From assembly GCA_020434465.1 (NCBI GenBank), contig JAGRAS010000026.1:1-11023 (forward strand): a stretch of DNA of 11,023 nt, read 5' to 3'. The notes beneath the pieces were generated by a model. The model was not told where the DNA came from. It did not search any database and saw nothing but the letters and a program-made list of their open reading frames with translations. The position numbers and the translations under genes were made by a program. This document shows, piece after piece, positions 1 through 5,793 of the stretch; the stretch's first letter is position 1; each line of letters begins with the position of its first letter. This DNA comes from Bdellovibrionales bacterium. Its GTDB lineage: Bacteria > Bdellovibrionota > UBA2361 > JAGRAS01.

Positions 1-78
1 AAGACCGTACACCAACAGTTTGAAACTTTTGCAAAGGAAGTTGCTAAAGTTGAAAGAATTGAAATAAAAAAGTTATAA
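1..78 (+). CDS. C-terminal end of an unidentified protein (partial)
   Basis: An open frame enters from the left edge in frame 1 and ends at a TAA at 76-78, giving the last 25 residues. The peptide is charged and probably helical, ending in IEIKKL. There is too little to assign a family. The reading frame could be chance, but 25 stop-free codons with a normal amino-acid mix, running towards the end of the convergent gene at 130, fit a real gene end. A run of A at 66-71 and a run of seven T at 90-96 can pair and may help end transcription. Confidence 0.5.
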   Translation, partial: KTVHQQFETFAKEVAKVERIEIKKL

Positions 79-97
79 GACTTTGAGGCTTTTTTTG

Positions 98-127
98 ATC
101 AACGCAGTTGATTTATATTAGATCAAC
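98..127. repeat. Inverted-repeat cluster between convergent genes
   Basis: Three copies of one hexamer alternate in orientation: ATCAAC at 98-103, GTTGAT at 107-112 and ATCAAC at 122-127. The middle copy can pair with either neighbour, giving two mutually exclusive small hairpins. The cluster lies between the plus-strand gene ending at 78 and the minus-strand gene ending at 130, where a shared terminator would be expected. Neither strand has a U-tract directly after the hairpin; the T run at 90-96 lies before it on the plus strand. The terminator role is therefore only a guess. Confidence 0.3.
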
Positions 128-129
128 TT

Positions 130-480
130 CTAAAAATTACGCCTCCCCCGCTTCCAATTGTCTGAAGTTGAATTGCAAGCATTAATCAAGCCGAACCTCA
201 AATACTCTGGATTTATTCCTAATGCCTCGCAAGCGCTTTCAAATGAAAATATATACTCATCCCCGTGAGTATGAACCCAACAGTATGCTTCTCTATATTG
301 AGATTTAGTTTTTTCTGATTCAGACATCAAATACATCATGCAAGCTTGAATACCATCAAATAATAAGGCAGACATTAATGCCCTTTCAGGGCCTTTTGCA
401 TATCCCGAGCTTGACTCAACAATATCTTCTACAAAATTTGTAACTCTAGTTTCACCTGATTCTACAAAACCAAAAGCCAT
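130..480 (-). CDS. Small conserved hypothetical protein (116 aa)
   Basis: A 116-residue soluble protein with no signal peptide or membrane segment. The N-terminal half includes a helical, Met-rich stretch (about residues 33-53). The C-terminal half has the pattern EAYCWVHT (64-71), then FSFESACEALGINPEYLR (78-95). I recall this pattern (an EA-W segment, FSFE, CEALG, P-YLR-GL) from an uncharacterised family of about 100 residues in deltaproteobacterial genomes; that is memory, not a search. The last helices look like a helix-turn-helix, so DNA binding is possible but unproven. The start at 480 is well supported: GGGAGG sits five bases upstream of the ATG. The gene is convergent with the fragment at 1-78 and may have its own promoter, since an 18-bp palindrome lies upstream at 535-552. 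Confidence 0.75.
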   Translation of the reverse strand: MAFGFVESGETRVTNFVEDIVESSSGYAKGPERALMSALLFDGIQACMMYLMSESEKTKSQYREAYCWVHTHGDEYIFSFESACEALGINPEYLRFGLINACNSTSDNWKRGRRNF

Positions 481-534
481 AGCATCCTCCCTGGTTTTAT
501 TACTTAATATTTGGATGCAAAACGGCCAAAATCG

Positions 535-552
535 ATGTCAATTAATTGACAT
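535..552. promoter_or_regulatory. 18-bp perfect palindrome, candidate operator
   Basis: The sequence ATGTCAATTAATTGACAT is its own reverse complement over all 18 bases. It lies 28 bases after the stop of the P-type ATPase-like gene and 54 bases before the start of the 116-aa gene, both on the minus strand. Each half contains TTGACA, and the minus-strand copy (541-536) could serve as a -35 element, but no good -10 hexamer lies 16-18 bases further on. A dimeric regulator site is the simplest reading. A rho-independent terminator is less likely, because the minus strand continues CGATTTTGG without a real U-tract. Confidence 0.4.
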
Positions 553-579
553 TTTAAAAAAGATAATTATTTAAACAGC

Positions 580-2664
580 TTATAGTTGCTTTGTGCTTTG
601 ACTAGGGAATAGCAGATAGACACTAGAATACATGAAGATACCGGCTAAAGCAGAGGAAAGAGCAGTAACAACTGGAGCAAGATATCCACCAATTGCAAGA
701 AAGATTAGTAAGCTAGAAAGAGCTATAGCCAGTACTGCATTAAGAGTAATGACAGTATTATAGGCCTTCGCAAGCCTCCAAGCGTCAGATACAAACTTTA
801 TATTACGATTAAACGCAATAATATCTGTTCTATCAATATCCCAGCGTATTTCATCAAAAACAGCCAAGCTGACACTTGCACAATTAACAAAATCTTGTGG
901 AGTTCTTTCAGTTGCAAACAAAGCACATGGCGCATAAGAAGATAGCTTTGTAAGAAACTTTTGATTATCTAAGTTCCCATATGCATTTGATAATTCAATC
1001 CCTGTGTCCTCAGCCACTTTATCTAAATTTGCTTGATCACCAGTGCTAAGTAGAACGGCCCTTACACCAAGTTTATTTAAGCTACTACTTAAATCATGCC
1101 CATCACGTAAAAATGGTCGAGATATATAAACTCTTGCTGCTGGATCGCGCCCAATGGCAACATAAAACAACTCTTGCCCACCTTTAGGCTCACCAACTTC
1201 AGAAATTTGTAACTCTACACCTCTTTCTAGTAATAGCTCCTCAGTACCAATGGTGAAATCCGCACCCTCAATTTTAGCGCAAATTCCTAACCCAGGATAA
1301 ACAGACACATCTGAAACATTCAAAAAAGATTTTTCTTGTGGAGCTTTTTTTCTAAAATCATCGGAAATAGTTTGATACTCTATAGATTCAGTAGCTGCAT
1401 AAATAGTAGCAAGCGCAAGCGCAAGTGAGTTCTCTTCAAGTCTTTTATCGATTAACTCAAAGTTTCCTAGCCTGGCTTCTCCAGGGGGAAAATCATTGGT
1501 ATAATCTATAGCAAGTGTTTTTGCGTTAATAAGTTTCTTTAAGGCTTTAACAGATTTAACTAACAGGCCTTTTGAAAAACCAGAACTCAATGCTAAGCCA
1601 CGTAAATACTGCCTAACTTCAAACCAACGCGGAATCAGAGAAATCAGTAAAACTGAGGCAGAGTAACGAATAATTTCACCGGTAGATACCTGTTGATCTG
1701 TCCAATAAAGAGCAGTGCATGCAGCAATAAAAATTAAGGCTAAACTATATGAAGTTTCAATTTTTCTGGACTCTTTCGTATCTAGTTTAGTCTCTTGATT
1801 AACTCTATTGTTTAAAACTGCAATAAAGTAAGCTAAAACAGACTCTTCAGGTAAAGAAGTAATTGTACAGATAGCATTTCCCTTTACTACTTTAGATCCT
1901 GCAAATAAAGTATTCGACTCTGTTTTATATCTAAGTTGAAATCTTGTTGAATATTTACGCTCCCTGACTTCACAACTTCCTGTTTGAATCTCCATGTCAC
2001 AAGGAATTATGTCATCGCTGGTTACCTTAACCTGCATACCGACTTTAAATTCTGAATTTGTAAGATTAGATAAATTGGGCACATTATCCGCAATTGCATT
2101 ATTTGCTTCAAACAAAGATGAAACTATTTTATTTTTCTCAGGAAAAAGTTCTCCGAATCTAAGCCCAACATTGTTTGCAACGGAAACTAAAAATCTCTCA
2201 AAAATATACTTATCTAGAGCAACAACAAATAAAACAATTACCAAAGAATCTACTAGAGGCTGAGTTGCTAATAAGCGAAAATTCGTAGTACCAATTGAAA
2301 CAGCATAAGCAGCTAAAATAACTAAGGCTAATCCTGTAGATACGTTTCTTGAAACAAAGCCGCGCTTTAAATCTTTAAACGCCTGGCTAAAGATCGACCC
2401 GCCACAAAACAGAAGTAACAGAACTGCAAAAGTTGACAGCAATACTGCCCAAAAAGAACGCAAATCAGCGCGAATTTCAGTAAAGTAATCTAGACTAATA
2501 ATTTGATTAGCAATAAGCACGTTTATCAAACCAAAGGCAGCAACAAGAACTTCAGTTTTTAGCCTTTGACTAACTTTAGGAATTTCTAGATTTGGACTTA
2601 ATGAGTGATTTTTAGCTGACGAAAAACTTTCAATCTCTTCTTCTTTATTTACCGCAATCGCCAC
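580..2664 (-). CDS. P1B-type ATPase-like membrane protein, probable pseudoenzyme
   Basis: The 694 residues follow the layout of a heavy-metal (P1B) P-type ATPase: hydrophobic helices near 36-57, 71-88, 108-127, 137-152, 304-322, 332-346, 637-660 and 661-687, an actuator-like domain near 205-270 and a P/N-domain region near 375-600. Late family marks survive: the YN pair at 635-636 in helix 7, TGD at 541-543 and the phosphorylatable Asp position (D387). Catalytic signatures are otherwise lost. CPC is IPR (344-346), DKTGT is DYTND (387-391), the actuator TGES position reads STRF (239-242), the SEHP His-Pro is absent near 423-436, and GDGIND is replaced near 584-590. There is no N-terminal metal-binding domain. 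ATP-driven transport is therefore unlikely; a scaffold or regulatory role is possible. The frame is intact over 2 kb, so this is not a decayed gene. The start is GTG at 2664 with AGGTG upstream. It follows rpmG by 52 bases, probably in one transcript. Confidence 0.8.
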   Translation of the reverse strand: MAIAVNKEEEIESFSSAKNHSLSPNLEIPKVSQRLKTEVLVAAFGLINVLIANQIISLDYFTEIRADLRSFWAVLLSTFAVLLLLFCGGSIFSQAFKDLKRGFVSRNVSTGLALVILAAYAVSIGTTNFRLLATQPLVDSLVIVLFVVALDKYIFERFLVSVANNVGLRFGELFPEKNKIVSSLFEANNAIADNVPNLSNLTNSEFKVGMQVKVTSDDIIPCDMEIQTGSCEVRERKYSTRFQLRYKTESNTLFAGSKVVKGNAICTITSLPEESVLAYFIAVLNNRVNQETKLDTKESRKIETSYSLALIFIAACTALYWTDQQVSTGEIIRYSASVLLISLIPRWFEVRQYLRGLALSSGFSKGLLVKSVKALKKLINAKTLAIDYTNDFPPGEARLGNFELIDKRLEENSLALALATIYAATESIEYQTISDDFRKKAPQEKSFLNVSDVSVYPGLGICAKIEGADFTIGTEELLLERGVELQISEVGEPKGGQELFYVAIGRDPAARVYISRPFLRDGHDLSSSLNKLGVRAVLLSTGDQANLDKVAEDTGIELSNAYGNLDNQKFLTKLSSYAPCALFATERTPQDFVNCASVSLAVFDEIRWDIDRTDIIAFNRNIKFVSDAWRLAKAYNTVITLNAVLAIALSSLLIFLAIGGYLAPVVTALSSALAGIFMYSSVYLLFPSQSTKQL

Positions 2665-2716
2665 TCGTCACACCTAAAATCTCTAATAAACAATAAAAGA
2701 GCCAGCAATCAAAAAA

Positions 2717-2938
2717 CTAGGCAGCAGCCTGAGTTTTAGGAGTATAATTTTTAGCTCTTTTTGGAGGATCTTTTTTTTCTACATATTTAACATGAGCGCC
2801 TTCAAATGGGTCAAACTTTAAAACTTCAAGTTTTGTTCCGCCGCCCTTCCCTTTTTTCTGGGGTCTACGCTTTGTATAGAAATGTCCTGAACCAGAAGTT
2901 GATGCTAAATAATAAGATTCGTATTTTACCTTTGCCAT
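2717..2938 (-). CDS. rpmG: 50S ribosomal protein bL33, extended form
   Basis: The core matches cysteine-free bL33: LASTSGSGHFYT (11-22) corresponds to the family's STAGTGHFYT, and LEVLKFDPFEGAHVKYVEKK (37-56) to its LEIKKYDPVVRKHVIYKE segment. bL33 sits in the large subunit near the E site. No CxxC pairs are present, so this is the zinc-independent type. At 73 residues it is longer than the usual 50-55: the basic loop between the two conserved blocks is Gly/Lys-rich (about 23-35), and there is a C-terminal tail rich in Lys, Pro and Ala (57-73). The ATG at 2938 has GGGA close upstream. It is the first gene of a probable two-gene unit with the P-type ATPase-like gene, an odd partner for a ribosomal protein. 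Confidence 0.9.
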   Translation of the reverse strand: MAKVKYESYYLASTSGSGHFYTKRRPQKKGKGGGTKLEVLKFDPFEGAHVKYVEKKDPPKRAKNYTPKTQAAA

Positions 2939-3209
2939 AATCCCAAACTAAAAAAATCACACTAATTAAAAATCGTTCAAAAGCGATTAGGAGTTTGCCC
3001 TCGCTTTACCACCAAAACCAATTCTAGATGGATTTATGGAAGATGCCAAAAAAACAACAATTATTCAAGCGTTTAAAGCAAATTTGGCTGAGAAAAACCC
3101 AATTAAAGTATTAAAAATATTGCTATTTTAGGCTAAGTTCGGTAGCAATAAAGAAATTTGCATATAATTTGTTATTAAACAGGCAAGTTTTAATTAAAAT
3201 TGAGGATTT
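2939..3209. promoter_or_regulatory. Divergent spacer between rpmG and rmlA
   Basis: This 271-base spacer must hold the promoters of rpmG (leftward) and rmlA (rightward). Next to rpmG there is a small inverted repeat, AATCG at 2971-2975 and CGATT at 2984-2988, and a weak leftward TTGAAC. The centre (2991-3131) holds a stop-free reading frame whose only ATG, at 3036, would give 31 residues. The best rmlA promoter element is described separately. I see no tRNA or known riboswitch here. Confidence 0.4.
3163..3168 (+). promoter_or_regulatory. -10 element of the probable rmlA-tyrS promoter
   Basis: A perfect TATAAT lies 41 bases before the rmlA ATG. The -35 is poor: TTCGGT at 3138-3143 gives a long 19-base spacer. 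The rmlA ribosome binding site is GAGGA at 3202-3206, three bases before the start codon. Confidence 0.5.
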
Positions 3210-4076
3210 ATGAAGGGAATAGTACTAGCAGGCGGCTCAGGAACCAGGCTCTATCCAATAACCAAATCGGTCAGTAAACAGCTTACGCCAATCTATAATA
3301 AGCCTATGATCTACTACCCACTTTCTGTGCTAATGCTAGCTGGAATTAGAGATATTCTTGTTATTACGACACCTCATGATCAGGAAAGCTTTAAAAGACT
3401 ATTGGGAGACGGCAGTCAGTTTGGAATAAGAATTTCTTACGTAATTCAAAACAGTCCAGATGGGCTTGCCCATGCTTTTATCCTGGGTGAAGAGTTTATT
3501 GGAAATGAGCGCTCTGCACTTGTGCTCGGGGATAACATTTTTTATGGACATGGTTTTACAGGCGCACTTAAAAATGCATCAGAAAGAACTGAAGGAGCAA
3601 CTGTATTTGCATATCCAGTAAGAGATCCTGAAAGATATGGAGTTGTTGAATTAGGTGAAGCTGGTAAAGCAAAGAGCATTGTGGAGAAACCAAAGAAACC
3701 AATATCTCATTTGGCTGTAACAGGACTTTATTTCTACGATAAGAAAGTTGTCGAATATGCAAAGAATTTAAAGCCATCAGCCAGAGGCGAGTTGGAAATT
3801 ACAGATTTGAATAATGTTTATCTACAAAATGAAATGCTTCATGTAGAACAATTAGGACGAGGCACTGCTTGGTTAGATACCGGAACTTTTGAGTCTTTGT
3901 TACAGGCTTCATTATTTATTCAAACCATTGAAGAACGCCAAGGTTTAATGGTGGCCTGTCTTGAGGAAATTGCCTATTTAAATGGATGGATAAATGAAGC
4001 TAAGCTAAGAGAAGTAGCTGAAGAGCTTAGCAAGAATACCTATGGTGAATATTTAATGAACATTCTGGATAATTAA
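3210..4076 (+). CDS. rmlA: Glucose-1-phosphate thymidylyltransferase RmlA
   Basis: This enzyme joins dTTP and glucose-1-phosphate to form dTDP-glucose, the first step of dTDP-L-rhamnose and other deoxysugar synthesis for surface polysaccharides. At 288 residues it is full length. Visible motifs are the nucleotide-binding [11 protein letters not shown] (8-18), [18 protein letters not shown] (22-39), the Gln80 position that corresponds to the thymine-contacting Gln of characterised RmlA, GLA (85-87), LGDN with the metal Asp (D108), VEKPKKP (158-164), GELEITDL (193-200) and WLDTG (D223). There are no other rml genes nearby, so rmlBCD must lie elsewhere. Four bases separate its TAA from tyrS, so the two are probably co-transcribed. 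rfbA is a synonym. Confidence 0.95.
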   Translation: MKGIVLAGGSGTRLYPITKSVSKQLTPIYNKPMIYYPLSVLMLAGIRDILVITTPHDQESFKRLLGDGSQFGIRISYVIQNSPDGLAHAFILGEEFIGNERSALVLGDNIFYGHGFTGALKNASERTEGATVFAYPVRDPERYGVVELGEAGKAKSIVEKPKKPISHLAVTGLYFYDKKVVEYAKNLKPSARGELEITDLNNVYLQNEMLHVEQLGRGTAWLDTGTFESLLQASLFIQTIEERQGLMVACLEEIAYLNGWINEAKLREVAEELSKNTYGEYLMNILDN

Positions 4077-4080
4077 ATAA

Positions 4081-5346
4081 ATGTCACTCGATCAAATTAT
4101 AGCTGAACTTAAATGGCGGGGTCTCTTTTTTGAGGCGACAGATGAAAATGCCATAAGTAAACTAGACTCGAAAGATTCTTTTTATATAGGCGTAGATCCG
4201 ACCGCTTCGAGTTTGCAAATTGGAAATTTAATTTCACTAATCGTTTCTGTTCACTTAGCACGTGGGGGCTTAAAACCAATTTTTTTATTTGGTGGAGCAA
4301 CTGGTGCAATTGGAGATCCTTCTGGAAAAAGTGAAGAAAGAAAACTTCTGACTCAGGCAGCAGTCGAAGAAAATGTTAAAAAGCAGAGTAAACAAGTAAA
4401 AACTATCTTTGAGCGAATGGAGCTAAAACCAGAGTTTGTCAATAACTTTGATTGGACAAAAAACCTTAGCACAATCGACTTTTTACGAGATGTGGGAAAG
4501 TATTTTACAGTAAATTACATGTTAGCTAAGGAAGTAGTTAAATCTAGGCTTGATAGTACGGGAATTTCTTTTACTGAATTTTCTTACATGATCTTACAAG
4601 CAAATGACTTTTGTCATTTATACGAAACACATAATTGCAAGCTTCAAATAGGAGGCTCTGACCAATGGGGAAACATTACTGCTGGCTTAGAGCTGATAAG
4701 AAAAAAAATTCAAGGCGATGCTTACGCACTTTCATGGCCCTTAATTACCGACAACCAAGGAAGAAAGTTTGGTAAATCAGAAAACGGTACAATTTGGCTA
4801 GACTCTGAGCTAACAAGCCCTTACAAATTTCATCAGTTTTGGCTTAATTTGGATGACAAAGATGCAATTCCATATTTAAAAATATTCAGCTTTCTTTCTA
4901 AATCAGAAATAGATGAGTTATCTAAGATGCAAGAAGCATCCCCTGAAAAAAGAGAGGCTCAAAAAAAACTTGCTGATTTAGTTGTAGAACTAGTTCACGG
5001 CAAACAAGCTGTAACTGATGCTAAAAAAAGTGCAGAGGTATTGTTCGGTGGAAGCTTTGAAGGTTTATCTGAGCAGCAACTTGAGGATATTTTTAGCGAC
5101 GTTCCATCTTCCAGCATAGAAAAAGCTAAATTGAAGCAAATGACTTATGCAGATGTACTTGCTGAAACAAAGTGTGTGAAATCTAAAGGAGAAGCTAAAC
5201 GTTTAATTAGCGGTGGAGGAGCCTATATTAACAACGAGAGACTTGAAAATCCTGAAACAAAACTTACTGATAATAAATGCCTTGATGATAATTTATTTGT
5301 ATTAAGAACAGGTAAGAAGAACTACCATCTTGTAAAAATGACTTAA
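4081..5346 (+). CDS. tyrS: Tyrosyl-tRNA synthetase
   Basis: This cytoplasmic class I synthetase charges tRNA-Tyr. At 421 residues it is full length and ends in an S4 RNA-binding domain (about 353-421, with KSKGEAKRLISGGGAYIN). Tyrosine- and ATP-site residues are clear: DPTA (39-42), the Y169/Q173/D176 set in SYMILQANDF, GGSDQWGNIT (191-200) and the KMSKS-loop KFGKS (229-233). The HIGH signature is unusual: it reads QIGN (46-49). The first His, which with the Thr of DPTA stabilises the transition state of tyrosine activation, is Gln. The second position, Asn, is a more common variant. The remaining sites are intact, so I expect an active enzyme. It starts four bases after rmlA and has no clear ribosome binding site of its own, which suggests translational coupling. 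It ends 14 bases from the convergent smr gene. Confidence 0.95.
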   Translation: MSLDQIIAELKWRGLFFEATDENAISKLDSKDSFYIGVDPTASSLQIGNLISLIVSVHLARGGLKPIFLFGGATGAIGDPSGKSEERKLLTQAAVEENVKKQSKQVKTIFERMELKPEFVNNFDWTKNLSTIDFLRDVGKYFTVNYMLAKEVVKSRLDSTGISFTEFSYMILQANDFCHLYETHNCKLQIGGSDQWGNITAGLELIRKKIQGDAYALSWPLITDNQGRKFGKSENGTIWLDSELTSPYKFHQFWLNLDDKDAIPYLKIFSFLSKSEIDELSKMQEASPEKREAQKKLADLVVELVHGKQAVTDAKKSAEVLFGGSFEGLSEQQLEDIFSDVPSSSIEKAKLKQMTYADVLAETKCVKSKGEAKRLISGGGAYINNERLENPETKLTDNKCLDDNLFVLRTGKKNYHLVKMT

Positions 5347-5360
5347 TCTTTTCGCTTCAT

Positions 5361-5789
5361 TTATAAATAAATCCAACTGACACCAGGATTACTAGTATCT
5401 TCTCTAATTGATTTTATCACATCTAAAGCTTCAGCTAATTTCCAAACTGCCTGCTTAACCTTGCCCGATCCTTTACCGTGAATTACCTCAATTTGATCGA
5501 TATTTTGCAAGATTGAGTCATTGATACATTTTTCTAAGCGTGCCTTTGCTTCGGACTGTGTTGATCCATGTAAATCCAAACTTGTAGTTTTTTTATATGG
5601 AAATGCCTCTTTGAGCTTTCGCTTTTTTCCTTTCTTATTAGATTTTGCATCTAATAACTCAAGATCTGTTAAAGGAATCTTAATACTAACTGAACCTAAA
5701 GAGATCATAGCTGAAGTATCTTTGATAAAGCTCAATATCACCCCTTTTTTCTTCAGGGATTTAATTCGTACGGCATCGCCTATTTTCAT
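5361..5789 (-). CDS. Stand-alone MutS2-tail protein: KOW-like plus Smr domain
   Basis: The 142 residues match the C-terminal end of MutS2 and nothing else of it. Residues 1-46 (KIGDAVRIKSLKKKGVI, then SVSIKIPLTDLELL) are the SH3/KOW-like module of MutS2. A basic linker follows (48-60). Residues 70-142 are an Smr domain with LDLHG (71-75) and IHGKGSGK (103-110), the two signatures linked to nucleic-acid cleavage in active Smr proteins. The MutS ATPase, lever and clamp regions are absent. In MutS2 this tail acts on branched DNA or collided ribosomes; here it may act on nucleic acid without ATPase control. The ATG follows the histidine kinase stop by four bases, so it is the last gene of the signalling operon and convergent with tyrS. 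A degraded mutS2 is unlikely, because no remnant lies upstream and the start is clean. Confidence 0.85.
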   Translation of the reverse strand: MKIGDAVRIKSLKKKGVILSFIKDTSAMISLGSVSIKIPLTDLELLDAKSNKKGKKRKLKEAFPYKKTTSLDLHGSTQSEAKARLEKCINDSILQNIDQIEVIHGKGSGKVKQAVWKLAEALDVIKSIREDTSNPGVSWIYL

Positions 5790-5793
5790 TAAT

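Noticed and set aside
66..96. Rho-independent terminator after the first gene fragment
   Set aside because: The possible stem is only A-T pairs plus one G-C with a large loop, which is too weak to call.
1409..1425. Short tandem repeat of AAGCGC
   Set aside because: It encodes a Leu-Ala repeat in a helix of the ATPase-like protein; this is codon repetition, not a repeat element.
1994..2263. Plus-strand open frame of 89 codons inside the P-type ATPase-like gene
   Set aside because: It is antisense to a clearly homologous protein and shows no recognisable motif.
580..2664. Annotation as a working heavy-metal exporting ATPase
   Set aside because: The CPC, KTGT, TGES, SEHP and GDGIND signatures are all altered, so transport activity cannot be supported.
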